Numbered from the stretch's first letter, positions 17,959 to 27,103 are shown. The stretch: 64,000 nucleotides of DNA from Flavobacterium sp. JAD_PAG50586_2 (GCA_023213215.1 CP096136.1:3572724-3636723); one strand, 5' to 3'. Notes: generated from the sequence alone by a model not told the origin. Translations and numbers: made by a program.

Positions 17959-19038
17959 TTAATTTTCTGAAAACCTAGTGTCGGTTAAATATTGGTTATC
18001 GGTTAAAGTCTTTAGGAAGGCAACCAGCCTAGTCTTTTCTGTAGCTGCTAAAGGAATTCCTATGTTTCCATTGTTATTGAGACCAGCATCAAGAGTAACC
18101 GAATTGACAACACCCGATGAATAATGGTCCAAAACTGCTTCCAGTGTCATAAACCTTCCATCGTGCATATAAGGTTTTGTCTTCTCTATATTCCGTAAAC
18201 TCGGTACTTTGAACTTATACTTATCCTGTTCAAGCAATGTTACACGATAACGTCCAACATCATTCACCAATGGATTTACAGCCAATCCGTTATTCCGGAA
18301 GGAATTATCTGTAAACAAATCGGTGGCATGGCAGCTGGCGCATTTCTGATTGAAAATGGCATACCCTTCAAGTTCTTCCTGAGTCAATGTCCCTCCAGGT
18401 TCATTTCGCCTGTACTTGTCAAACCTCGAATTCGAAGAAGTTACCATTGCCATAAACTGTGCCATCGCCTTGAGCATGTTTTCGGTATTGATGGGTTGGT
18501 TAGGAAATGCCAGGTTGAACAACCGCCTGTATTCCTTATCGCCATTCATCATCGTAACAATCTGCGAAAAATTCCCATCCATCTCAACAGGATTGGTAAT
18601 GGGAATGATGGGCTGCAGGTTTAAATGCTCGGTAGCTCCATCGAACATAAACGTGGACTGGAATGCCAAATTTTGAATAGATGGCGAATTTCGGGTACCA
18701 CTTAATCCGTTTACGCCATGGCTAATCGTATGTCCGTGATGGGTAAAGGCAGACTGTTGCTCATGGCAAAAACCGCACGAAATAGTTCCGTCGGAAGATA
18801 ATCTGCCATCATAAAACAGCTTTCTCCCCAACTCAAAACCTTTTTCGGTTATGGGATTGCTCTGCAAATCATAGGCTAAGGGCGGAAAGTTATCCGGAAC
18901 CTTAAACTCAATTGGAATATCCTTGTATTCAGCTTCATCAGAACAGCTCCACAAAAAAGCGAAAACGATTACTATGCTATATTTTAAAAAGCTGTCAGCA
19001 GAATATCTGCTGACAGCTTTTAGCTGATTTTTAATCAT
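17959..19038 (-). CDS. MbnH-like di-haem cytochrome c peroxidase lipoprotein
   Basis: Periplasmic di-haem enzyme of the bacterial cytochrome c peroxidase/MauG/MbnH group, 359 residues. A signal with lipobox (FAFLWSC) precedes two c-type haem motifs, CGFCH (about 88) and CASCH (about 234). The family includes MbnH, which oxidises a Trp of its partner MbnP to kynurenine to build a copper site, and MbnP is encoded directly upstream with an 8-base overlap. The start at 19038 is uncertain, since a perfect 16-bp hairpin (18987-19021) lies inside the first 18 codons. No alternative ATG precedes the signal peptide. Confidence 0.85.
   Translation of the reverse strand: MIKNQLKAVSRYSADSFLKYSIVIVFAFLWSCSDEAEYKDIPIEFKVPDNFPPLAYDLQSNPITEKGFELGRKLFYDGRLSSDGTISCGFCHEQQSAFTHHGHTISHGVNGLSGTRNSPSIQNLAFQSTFMFDGATEHLNLQPIIPITNPVEMDGNFSQIVTMMNGDKEYRRLFNLAFPNQPINTENMLKAMAQFMAMVTSSNSRFDKYRRNEPGGTLTQEELEGYAIFNQKCASCHATDLFTDNSFRNNGLAVNPLVNDVGRYRVTLLEQDKYKFKVPSLRNIEKTKPYMHDGRFMTLEAVLDHYSSGVVNSVTLDAGLNNNGNIGIPLAATEKTRLVAFLKTLTDNQYLTDTRFSEN
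18987..19021. terminator. Perfect 16-bp hairpin inside the 5' end of the MbnH gene
   Basis: AAAAGCTGTCAGCAGA and its exact complement TCTGCTGACAGCTTTT enclose a 3-base loop. On the minus strand it ends in TTTTT. It begins 10 bases after the MbnP stop, so it looks like an MbnP terminator, yet the only available MbnH frame reads through it. It may act as a terminator/attenuator that translating ribosomes open. Confidence 0.8.
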
Positions 19039-19831
19039 TGTGAACGTGGTTAACGCTGAACATTTCGGCTAAATTAGCGGTAATCAATGGCAGGTTGGCG
19101 CCACTCATTATCATAGCTCCCATTCCACCCATATTATTATCAGAAAGAACAATCTTATTTGTTCCGTCAATAACTTTGGCCACATCTGCAAAAAGATGTA
19201 CATCCGGAGTGATGTTAGTTCTTACTAACGCTTTATCAGGGAAATTCAAGGTTACATCTGTATAATTATAATGTGCCCCCGATTTTCCGGTATGCACCAT
19301 AAAGACTGTTGGTGTTGTAACAGTTGATGATGTAAACATTCCCTCAAAAAGAACGTGCTTATAGCCAGCACTCCAGGTCCATGCCATGTCTTCATTTTGT
19401 GCGGCTGCAAAGAAATCTCCCTGAACCGTTTCTCCCAAATTGTATTGTGTTTCATCAACACCAATCCCGAATTTGATTTTGGTATAATTACCGGCGGGAA
19501 TATTATTTAATTCCAATACATGGGAAGCGGCATTGGCCTCACTAACAATAAAATAGCCTTGTGCTTTTGGATAGGTAAAAATTGTGCCATCTTCTTTGGT
19601 TAGCACAATATTGCTTATAATGTATTTTACATCCGAAATCTTTAGGGTTTCTCCCTGCGATGTAACATTGGATTGGGAATTGAGAATCAAATCGGAACTA
19701 CCAAAAACATTATCAAACTCTACAGCTAGCTTTCCCTGTCCGGAAATAGCTTCATCGTCACTATTGGAACATGATGATAATACAAAAGTCATTGCCACTA
19801 CAGCAAGTATATATTTTAATTGAAATTTCAT
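19031..19831 (-). CDS. MbnP-like copper-binding lipoprotein
   Basis: 266 residues. The lipobox is VLSSC (Cys21), followed by SNSDDEA, an acidic tail of the kind that sends Flavobacterium lipoproteins to the cell surface. The core has the MbnP-family features KLAVEFDNVFG, a conserved tryptophan pair in MAWTWSAGYKHVLFEG and histidines in VHLFADVAKVIDG. In studied MbnP a Trp is oxidised to kynurenine by MbnH to form a copper site, and the overlapping downstream gene encodes such an enzyme. The C-terminus ends NHVHND, further possible metal ligands. Confidence 0.82.
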   Translation of the reverse strand: MKFQLKYILAVVAMTFVLSSCSNSDDEAISGQGKLAVEFDNVFGSSDLILNSQSNVTSQGETLKISDVKYIISNIVLTKEDGTIFTYPKAQGYFIVSEANAASHVLELNNIPAGNYTKIKFGIGVDETQYNLGETVQGDFFAAAQNEDMAWTWSAGYKHVLFEGMFTSSTVTTPTVFMVHTGKSGAHYNYTDVTLNFPDKALVRTNITPDVHLFADVAKVIDGTNKIVLSDNNMGGMGAMIMSGANLPLITANLAEMFSVNHVHND

Positions 19832-19944
19832 TTTTTATTTATTTAAAAGTTATTAGGTAGTGTTGCCTGGAAATTGTTTTCCAAACACACGTGCATAGTT
19901 AAGAGGCAATCAACGAATTGAAAGCCCAAAAGGAATTTGTGAAA

Positions 19945-20343
19945 CTACGCTAACTTCCGGGGTGGTTTTAAAAGCGAAATGGAATAGCCTGATAAAACTG
20001 ATGCTGTAGTTGTATAAAACGTATCAGTTGAAACGACAACCGGAACACTATTTAATTGCCATGCTGTTGTGATTTCGATAAAGATATCAAGCGATTTGAT
20101 TTTTAAGACTGCTATTGGCAGTTTGTTGTTTGCCGTTTCTTCGTCTGCGGCTTTCTTAAGCTGTTGGTAAAGCTGGCACTTTCCGTTACAGTGCATCAGT
20201 GGTTTGAACCTGTTGATACATTCGGTCTTTGCAATCTTTTCCTTGTTGATTTCCCAATAGGCAATATACCCCGACTGGTAAAATGGCTGCCACAATATGG
20301 CGCTAAGGAATAATATGGCGAATAGTGATTTCAAGTGGTACAA
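19945..20343 (-). CDS. Small secreted protein with HCNGKC motif
   Basis: 132 residues. One N-terminal hydrophobic segment (about 4-22) acts as signal or anchor, followed by a charged stretch containing a conserved-looking CINRFKPLMHCNGKCQLY, with Cys and His spaced for metal binding. The last 50 residues are of mixed character. It lies upstream of the MbnP operon on the same strand (113 bases), and its motif suggests copper handling, but I know no assigned function for the family. Confidence 0.65.
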   Translation of the reverse strand: MYHLKSLFAILFLSAILWQPFYQSGYIAYWEINKEKIAKTECINRFKPLMHCNGKCQLYQQLKKAADEETANNKLPIAVLKIKSLDIFIEITTAWQLNSVPVVVSTDTFYTTTASVLSGYSISLLKPPRKLA

Positions 20344-20582
20344 AAGTACTATATAATTTTAAATTTGAAAGAACGAACTAGGAATTTCTATATTAAACAA
20401 AAAATGAAAGCGGAGCTGGATTTTTTAACTCGCAACTCTTAGGGGTTTTTATAATCTTTTAAGATAACAGAGTTATCAGCTCATTGTGTTTAAAACATTT
20501 AAGCGTTAGTAATGATATAATTTGTCAGAAGGCATTTTTTATAGTATTTTAGCCAACTGAATCTAATTGTAGTCATCCCAAA

Positions 20583-21881
20583 ATGCTTTTAGGTTCAAGG
20601 AAAAAGGTGTTTCGGTTCTCCCAAATAATCGCAGCACGTATGACTTTAAAACTAACCTACACTCAAATGTTTTTCAAATATTTGTTCACTAAACCCCTAT
20701 ATGCGGAGCCTTACGACAAGAGCTGCATACTCTTCAAAATAATTTGGAGTGTGCTGTTGGTTATGACGGTTTCTACTGTCATTTCTATAGTACAGCAACC
20801 CACACACTTCCTTCGTTACATTATGGCAAGTACGCTACTTTGGGGAATTAGCCTGATATTTCTTTATACGTTAAGAAAGTATAATGTCGAAAGGATTGCG
20901 ACGCTATATATTTCTTTCTTATTGCTACTTATTTTAGGCTTTTCATTTACAGGAGGAGGAATAAAAGCACACGGTATACGAATATTACCAATGGTAGTGT
21001 TACTTGCCGGACTAACAATAGGCAGAAAGACGATGTGGATATTTGCTGTATTGGTTTCTTTAGGAGGGTTAAGCCTGGTACTCGCGGATTACTATGGAAT
21101 GCTGCCCATGAAAGAAGCTATCGGACAGAGTGCGCTGAGCTATTGGATTTATTCTGTTACTGGTATTTTATTGTTGTGCTATATGGAAAATCTGTCCGTA
21201 GAGCGATTTAACCACACGGTCGACAAGTTTAAGAAGGAACTAAACCTGCGGAAACAATCAGATGAAAAGTACAAAGCTATATTTGAATCGTTCCAGGATG
21301 TCTATTACCAAACTGACATGTCAGGAATTGTAACTATTGTAACCCCTTCCATAAAGAAACGCGCAGGTTATGATCCGAAGGAAATAATAGGCAATAATGT
21401 AGTTGATTTTTACCACCAGACAGAAAAGCGGGATAACTTTGTAGCGGTGCTGCTGGAAAAAGGATATGTGCATAATTATGAATTAGAATTGCGGACCAAG
21501 GATGGAAAGATTAAGAATGTACTAACTTCCAGCAATATTGTTTTTGACAAAAACAAGATACCTATAGCTATTGAAGGTACACTGCACGACATCACCCAAC
21601 GTAAAAAGAATGAGGAGCTTTTGAAGGAGCAGAATCAGAAACTGATGCGGGTAGCTCATCTGCAATCCCACATTGTCAGGAAACCCATAGCGAATGTTAT
21701 CGGGATTATAAATTTACTGGATCTTGAAAATCCGAACGACCCGACTAATTTAGAACTCATTCCACAACTGGAAACCGCCTCGAGGGAACTGGATACCATT
21801 ATAAGTGAGATTGTAGAAAACACGAGTGGTATAAACAGAGTGGTAAAATCGGGCATACCTGAAAGTGAAAATATCGAGTAA
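20583..21881 (+). CDS. Membrane PAS-domain protein with histidine-kinase-like tail but no ATPase
   Basis: 432 residues (413 if the ATG at 20640 is used). Five or six membrane segments lie at about 48-205, followed by a PAS domain (about 225-345: YKAIFESFQDVYYQTDMSG, ending EGTLHDITQRKK). The C-terminal helix pair has a phosphoacceptor-like block, LQSHIVRKPIANVIGIINLL, resembling a HisKA dimerisation domain. The protein stops there: no N, G1, F or G2 box of a kinase ATPase is present, and the next gene is unrelated. It may sense a signal and act by dimerisation or with another kinase. Confidence 0.75.
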   Translation: MLLGSRKKVFRFSQIIAARMTLKLTYTQMFFKYLFTKPLYAEPYDKSCILFKIIWSVLLVMTVSTVISIVQQPTHFLRYIMASTLLWGISLIFLYTLRKYNVERIATLYISFLLLLILGFSFTGGGIKAHGIRILPMVVLLAGLTIGRKTMWIFAVLVSLGGLSLVLADYYGMLPMKEAIGQSALSYWIYSVTGILLLCYMENLSVERFNHTVDKFKKELNLRKQSDEKYKAIFESFQDVYYQTDMSGIVTIVTPSIKKRAGYDPKEIIGNNVVDFYHQTEKRDNFVAVLLEKGYVHNYELELRTKDGKIKNVLTSSNIVFDKNKIPIAIEGTLHDITQRKKNEELLKEQNQKLMRVAHLQSHIVRKPIANVIGIINLLDLENPNDPTNLELIPQLETASRELDTIISEIVENTSGINRVVKSGIPESENIE

Positions 21882-22029
21882 ATCAAATTTATAATTCCCC
21901 CTTTCTCACAATAAGTTTGTTAACCAATCATACATCGGCAACAATTAACAGCCATTTTCAAAAAAACTACTATCTTTAGCGGGCAAAAAAAGTTGATAAG
22001 TCAACTATATAAATTTAAATTACACCGCT

Positions 22030-24081
22030 ATGGCTTTAAGAAAGAACCTATTTTATGCCTTACCGATCTGCTTGTTTTCGGTATGCAGCACCTTTTCACA
22101 ATCGGACGATAAGACAACCGCTAACCCATTCCTGGTTCCAATGAATGTTCCTGTAGACTACGCAAAAGTGACCGCTAAGGATGTAGACGACTATGCGAAA
22201 AATACCATTGCCTGGACAAATGAAAAAATAGCGGCGATAAAAAACGAAAAGACAGTAACGTTTGACAATGTGTTTGGCGCTATGGATGATATCAAAAACA
22301 AACTGGGTACTACAAGCAACAACTGCTTCATGCTCTATTGGGTTTCAACCGATGCGGCTATTCGTGATAAAGGATTGGCGGCTTATCAACAACTGAATGA
22401 TTTGTCTACCGAAATTTATTCAGATAAAAAAATATACAACCAGTTGAACACCTTTAAGGCTTCCGCTGCCTACAAAGCACTTAAAGACCATAAGAAACAA
22501 TTGGTAGACGATATGATCGAAGGCTTCCAGCTTTCAGGCGTTGGGCTGAATGAGGCTCAACTAGTGAAATATAAAGCTTTGACTAAAGAGATTAACGATT
22601 TGTCTTCTCAATATTCTACCAATATGAATTCGGGCGGTAATGTACTTATCCTCGATGATGAAGGCGTATTGGGATTACCTGAGGACTTCAAGAATAACTA
22701 TAAGCTTGCTGAAAGGTCTTATGAAATTCCAATCATCAATGCCACTAATGAAACCGTAATGAGTACGGCCGTAACAGAAAACACCAGACGTTCTTATTTT
22801 AATATGTTCTATAACAGAGCCGCAGATAAAAATATAGCCATCCTGGATGCTATGGTAAAAAAGCGGGATGAACTGGCTAAGCTAATGGGTTATAAAACCT
22901 ATGCCGAATATGCCCTTGTTCCAAAAATGGCTAAGACTCCGGCCAATGTATGGGCATTCCTTAACGATTTGGTAAGCCGTTCCAAAGACAAGGCCAAAGC
23001 CGATGTGGCTATGCTCGAAAAACAGAAGAGAACAGAATTATCAGATCCGGCAGCTTTTTTGGAGCCTTGGGATATTGCCTTCTACAAAAACCAGATCGTA
23101 AAAAGCCAGTACAATATCAATAACGAGGAATTAAGGGATTACTTCCCGATGGAACAATGCCTGAAAGGGATGATGGATATCTACCAAAAACTATTGGGCT
23201 TTGAATTCAGGAAAGTAAACAACGCATCCGTATGGCACGAAGAAGTAGAACTGTATGAGGTGTTTGAAAGCGGGAAACTAAAAGGACGCTTTTACCTGGA
23301 TCTGTTTCCAAGGGAAAATAAAGAAACCTGGTTCTATGGCGTGAACATCGTTTCGGGCAAAGGAAATGAAATACCTGTATCGATGTTATTGGGTAATTTC
23401 TCAAGGCCAACCAAAACACAGCCTTCGTTACTGACTCAGAAAGAACTGAAAACCCTTTTCCATGAATTTGGGCATATCATGAATATGATGTCGTATCACG
23501 GGGAATTCTCTTCACAATCGGAATCAAAAGCCGATTTCACAGAAGCCATGTCACAGATATTTGAGAACTGGATTTCAGACTATGGCATTGTGAGCACCTT
23601 TGCCAAAAACTATAAGACAGGTGCAACACTTCCTAAGGAAACCTTTGATAAATTACAACAGTCTAAAAAAGTGGGCTCTAGTTTATCAGCGATACAAATG
23701 CTTGTGCGTTGTTTATACGACATGAATCTTTATGACAAATACAACGCTGCTTCTCCGGTAAAGACAGATGACATCTGGAGAAACATTGACAAGCAGTTAG
23801 GGATTATGGATTTTTTTCCACAGGGAACACACTACCAGGCTAACTGGATCCATGTTAACACGCACCCTGTTTATATGTATGGCTATCTATGGTCGGAAGT
23901 ATTTGCATTGGATATGTTTACCGAATTTGAAAAGAACGGCCTTAAGGATACCAAAACAGGGGTGCGTTACCGCGAGTTAATCCTTGCCAATGGAACCCAA
24001 AAGGATATTTTGAAAGCGGTTGAGGAGTTCTTAGGCAGACCATCTGATAATAAGGCATATATTAAGAGTTTGGGGCTTTAA
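22030..24081 (+). CDS. M3 family zinc metallopeptidase (peptidyl-dipeptidase Dcp-like)
   Basis: 683 residues with a signal peptide (MALRKNLFYALPICLFSVCSTFSQ), so exported. The zinc-binding HExxH is HEFGH in LFHEFGHIMNMMSYHGEF (about residue 478), and the downstream glutamate ligand is in the ESKADFTEAMSQIFENW block. These define thermolysin-like M3 peptidases such as Dcp/oligopeptidase A, which cut short peptides. It stands alone; the 21-bp repeat array follows. Confidence 0.9.
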   Translation: MALRKNLFYALPICLFSVCSTFSQSDDKTTANPFLVPMNVPVDYAKVTAKDVDDYAKNTIAWTNEKIAAIKNEKTVTFDNVFGAMDDIKNKLGTTSNNCFMLYWVSTDAAIRDKGLAAYQQLNDLSTEIYSDKKIYNQLNTFKASAAYKALKDHKKQLVDDMIEGFQLSGVGLNEAQLVKYKALTKEINDLSSQYSTNMNSGGNVLILDDEGVLGLPEDFKNNYKLAERSYEIPIINATNETVMSTAVTENTRRSYFNMFYNRAADKNIAILDAMVKKRDELAKLMGYKTYAEYALVPKMAKTPANVWAFLNDLVSRSKDKAKADVAMLEKQKRTELSDPAAFLEPWDIAFYKNQIVKSQYNINNEELRDYFPMEQCLKGMMDIYQKLLGFEFRKVNNASVWHEEVELYEVFESGKLKGRFYLDLFPRENKETWFYGVNIVSGKGNEIPVSMLLGNFSRPTKTQPSLLTQKELKTLFHEFGHIMNMMSYHGEFSSQSESKADFTEAMSQIFENWISDYGIVSTFAKNYKTGATLPKETFDKLQQSKKVGSSLSAIQMLVRCLYDMNLYDKYNAASPVKTDDIWRNIDKQLGIMDFFPQGTHYQANWIHVNTHPVYMYGYLWSEVFALDMFTEFEKNGLKDTKTGVRYRELILANGTQKDILKAVEEFLGRPSDNKAYIKSLGL

Positions 24082-24189
24082 TTTAAAGTGGAAAAGTTAC
24101 TGAGTCACTGAGTTGCAAAGTATTTATGTATCGTGGAGCTTATAAGAGTTTCACGATACATTTTTTTATGCTAAAATCTCACTGACCCT

Positions 24190-24230
24190 ACCCTTATAGG
24201 TACCCCTCCCCACCTATATAGGTACCCCCT
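24190..24230. repeat. Two copies of a TATAGGTACCCC element
   Basis: CCTTATAGGTACCCCTCCCC is followed by CCTATATAGGTACCCCCTCC, an imperfect direct duplication 23-24 bases apart directly beside the 21-bp array. The second copy contains the palindrome ACCTATATAGGT. Confidence 0.55.
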
Positions 24231-24234
24231 CCAC

Positions 24235-24488
24235 CTCTGAACTCGGATGACGGAGCTTTGAGGTCGGACGACGGACCCTTTGAGGTGGGACAGCGGAGCT
24301 TTGAACCGCGACGACGGACCTCTGAGCTCGGACGACGGACCCTTTGAGGTGGGACAGCGGAGCTTTGAACTGCGACGACGGACCTCTGAGCTCGGACGAC
24401 GGAGCTCTGAACTGCGACGTTGCACCTCTGAGCTCGGATAACGCAGGTTTGAGGTAGGATAAGATTGCTTTGAAGTTGGATGACAAAG
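24235..24488. repeat. Tandem array of twelve 21-bp units
   Basis: Twelve degenerate units start at 24235, 24256, 24278, 24299, 24320, 24342, 24363, 24384, 24405, 24426, 24447 and 24468. All follow CTYTGARSTSGGAYRACGGAS-like text, such as CTCTGAGCTCGGACGACGGA. Ten of the eleven-step spacings are 21 bp except two of 22, and the last units are the most diverged. Because 21 is divisible by three the array gives false open frames on both strands. The stretch 24082-24534 holds no other gene. Confidence 0.85.
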
Positions 24489-24508
24489 TTCACTAAAATA
24501 GAAATGCC

Positions 24509-24516
24509 TATCTTTG
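24509..24516 (+). promoter_or_regulatory. -7 element TATCTTTG of the helicase gene
   Basis: Exact TAnnTTTG match 18 bases before the helicase ATG at 24535. It shows that the start is downstream of 24514 and lies 20 bases after the tandem array. Confidence 0.55.
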
Positions 24517-24534
24517 CGCCAAATTACAATAACA

Positions 24535-25878
24535 ATGAGCACTTTCGAGCAGTTTAACCTTCCAAAATCATTACAAAAAGCCATAGACGAATTAGGGCTT
24601 ACCACACCTACTCCAATACAGGAGAAATCCTTTTCGGTAATAATGTCGGGCCGTGATGTGATGGGAATTGCACAGACCGGTACGGGTAAAACCTTTGCCT
24701 ATCTGCTGCCTTTATTAAAACAATGGAAGTTTGTTGCGACCGATACGCCACGTATTGTAATCTTAGTTCCGACAAGGGAATTGGTTGTACAGATTGCAGC
24801 CGAAGTAGAAAAACTGACGAAATATATGTCGGTTAGGACCTTAGGTGTGTATGGAGGTGTTAACATCAATACACAAAAGAAATCCGTTTACCAGGGAATT
24901 GATGTTTTGGTGGGTACTCCGGGACGTGTAATGGATTTGGCTTTGGATAACGTAATCCGTTTTGACAGCCTGCAGAAATTGGTAATTGATGAGTTTGATG
25001 AAATGCTGAACCAGGGTTTCAGGACTCAGATTACTTCCATACTATCGATGTTGAAGAATAAAAGACAGAATATATTATTCTCGGCAACAATGACCGATGA
25101 GGTTGATGATATGTTAGAGGATTACTTCGATTTCCCGGAAGAAGTTACTTTGGAAAAATCGGGAACACCCTTAGAAAAAATAGAACAGCTGGGGTATTTT
25201 GTACCTAACTTCCTCACTAAAGTAAACCTGATTGTTGAGTTACTGAAAAATGAGGCACTAGAAAGAGTACTCCTATTTGTAAACAATAAAAAGACTGCCG
25301 ATATACTCGCGGTACAATTGGAAGAACATTATCCGGAGCAGTTTGGTATTATCCACTCAAACAAATCACAAAACTACCGTCTGCAAACGATGGCATCGTT
25401 CCAGGCTGGGGAAATAAGAGGAATTGTTACTACCGATGTAATGGCAAGAGGTTTGGATATCTCTGATGTTACGCACGTAATCAATGTGGAGTTTACCGAT
25501 ATTCCTGAGCAGTACATTCACCGTATCGGTCGTACCGGTCGTGCCGATAAATCGGGTATTGCCATCAGTTTGATTAGTCCACAAGAACAGGAAATCCAGA
25601 TAGAGGCAGAAATGCTGATGGAGAAAGAACTGAAAATCCTTCCACTGCCAAAAGAAGTTGAAGTAGCCACACGTTTACTGGAATTTGAAAAGGACAAAAA
25701 GAAAATGAAGGTCATCCTCAAAACCAACAAGCTGGAAGGCGGTGCTTCGTTTCATGAAAAGGCGAAGAAAAATCAGAAAGTTAACCTTGGTGGTCCATCC
25801 AAAACCAAAAAGAAAACCGGGACTTCTGTCAACCGTAATATCCTAAAGAAAAAGGCAGCAAAAAGGAAAAAGAAGTAA
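24535..25878 (+). CDS. DEAD-box-type ATP-dependent RNA helicase (DEFD variant)
   Basis: 447 residues, cytosolic, predicted to unwind RNA duplexes in ribosome assembly or mRNA turnover. In order: Q motif (FNLPKSLQKAIDELGL, TPTPIQ), motif I AQTGTGKT, Ia PTRELVVQ, Ib TPGR, motif II VIDEFDEML, III FSATM and VI HRIGRTGRA. Motif II reads DEFD rather than DEAD. The last 60 residues are Lys-rich (ending KKKAAKRKKK), a probable RNA-binding tail. The start at 24535 (MSTFEQFNLP) is chosen because the -7 element overlaps any earlier start. Confidence 0.92.
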   Translation: MSTFEQFNLPKSLQKAIDELGLTTPTPIQEKSFSVIMSGRDVMGIAQTGTGKTFAYLLPLLKQWKFVATDTPRIVILVPTRELVVQIAAEVEKLTKYMSVRTLGVYGGVNINTQKKSVYQGIDVLVGTPGRVMDLALDNVIRFDSLQKLVIDEFDEMLNQGFRTQITSILSMLKNKRQNILFSATMTDEVDDMLEDYFDFPEEVTLEKSGTPLEKIEQLGYFVPNFLTKVNLIVELLKNEALERVLLFVNNKKTADILAVQLEEHYPEQFGIIHSNKSQNYRLQTMASFQAGEIRGIVTTDVMARGLDISDVTHVINVEFTDIPEQYIHRIGRTGRADKSGIAISLISPQEQEIQIEAEMLMEKELKILPLPKEVEVATRLLEFEKDKKKMKVILKTNKLEGGASFHEKAKKNQKVNLGGPSKTKKKTGTSVNRNILKKKAAKRKKK

Positions 25879-25890
25879 TTAGAATACAGA

Positions 25891-26994
25891 TTACTCAAAC
25901 ACTAAACACACTGGTGAACACAACGCAATACGTTTACCGGAATCGGTTAGTATTCCAGTAGTTTTATCGATGGTAAAGATTACGACTTCATTAGTATACT
26001 GATGTGCCACTAAAAGGAATTTCCCTGAGGGATCAAAAGTAAAGTTGCGCGGTCCTTTGCCCAGCGTACTTGTGGTTTGGATTAATTTCAGCTTCCCGTT
26101 CTTTTTGATTTCAAAACAACTTATCGTATTGGCATCTCCTCTGTTGGTAGCATACAAAAACTTACCATCGGCAGTAATATGAATATCTGCAGCAGCGGTT
26201 TTACCTTTGAACTTCCTGTCGGCAACTGTAGTTTCCTGAAGCAATTCCGGTTCTCCGCCAGTCATTTCAAATACCAACAATGAGCCATCCAATTCATTGA
26301 GAAGATAGAGAAGTTTTCCGTCTTGGCTGAAAGTAAAATGCCTTGGCCCGCTTCCTTTTTCGACTTTCACAAAATAGGCAAGTTCTAATACATTCGAAAC
26401 AGCTTCCGGATTATAACGGTATACATAGAGAAAATCCTTTCCCAGGTCACTCGCAATGAGGTGTTTTTTATCGGAAGTGAATTGCAGCATGTGCATGTGT
26501 GACCATTCGGGTTTTGCATCGTCAGCATTTTTAACCTGATGTTGCATAATTTGTTTGAACTTACCAATAGTACCATCGGCATTTTTATTGAAAACAGTAA
26601 GATTGCCACCACTGTAATTCGCTACAAACACATATTTATCATCATTGATAATATAACAGGGATCATTACCTTCGGAGCTCTTAGAATTTAAGAATTGTAA
26701 ATTTCCGCTATCGGAATAAAAATGAAAGGCACTAACCTGGCTGTCACTACCATTTTCATTTACGCTATACACATATTGCTTATCCGCTGAAAAGCTCAAA
26801 TAACTCGGATTTACAATATTCTTTGTGGAAGCCTTTAATTGTGCATCGCCTGTTTCGGTATTGAAATCGTAGACATACATTCCATCACTGGCGCAGGCAT
26901 TGGTATAAGTACCGATAATCAGATTATGGTGATTTTGCTGTGCGCTTGCATTTAAGGAAAAAATAATGGTAAACAGGACTGCATATTTTATCAT
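25891..26994 (-). CDS. Exported lactonase family protein (7-bladed propeller)
   Basis: 367 residues with a signal peptide (MIKYAVLFTIIFSLNASAQ). It is homologous to 6-phosphogluconolactonases of the YbhE/Pgl beta-propeller type; typical blade motifs include LIIGTYTNACASDGMYVYDF, SGPRHFTFSQDGKLLYLLNE and KGPRNFTFDPSGKFLLVAHQ. Export argues against a pentose-phosphate role, so the substrate is probably an extracytoplasmic sugar lactone. It converges on the helicase gene with only 12 bases between stops. Confidence 0.85.
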   Translation of the reverse strand: MIKYAVLFTIIFSLNASAQQNHHNLIIGTYTNACASDGMYVYDFNTETGDAQLKASTKNIVNPSYLSFSADKQYVYSVNENGSDSQVSAFHFYSDSGNLQFLNSKSSEGNDPCYIINDDKYVFVANYSGGNLTVFNKNADGTIGKFKQIMQHQVKNADDAKPEWSHMHMLQFTSDKKHLIASDLGKDFLYVYRYNPEAVSNVLELAYFVKVEKGSGPRHFTFSQDGKLLYLLNELDGSLLVFEMTGGEPELLQETTVADRKFKGKTAAADIHITADGKFLYATNRGDANTISCFEIKKNGKLKLIQTTSTLGKGPRNFTFDPSGKFLLVAHQYTNEVVIFTIDKTTGILTDSGKRIALCSPVCLVFE

Positions 26995-27103
26995 GGGAGG
27001 GCATTTTAATTAAAGGCAAAAATAACGGTTTCCGTTGGTAAAGTACATTTTTATCCTTTAAAAAAAATATTGGCAGGAACATCAAACACTGGACACTTTT
27101 TAC

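Noticed and set aside
24235..24488. CRISPR array
   Set aside because: Units abut without unique spacers, are only 21 bp and degenerate, and no cas gene is near.
24171..24605. Arg/Ser-rich coding regions across the tandem array
   Set aside because: The period is a multiple of three, so open frames arise on several frames by default; no start signal or family similarity.
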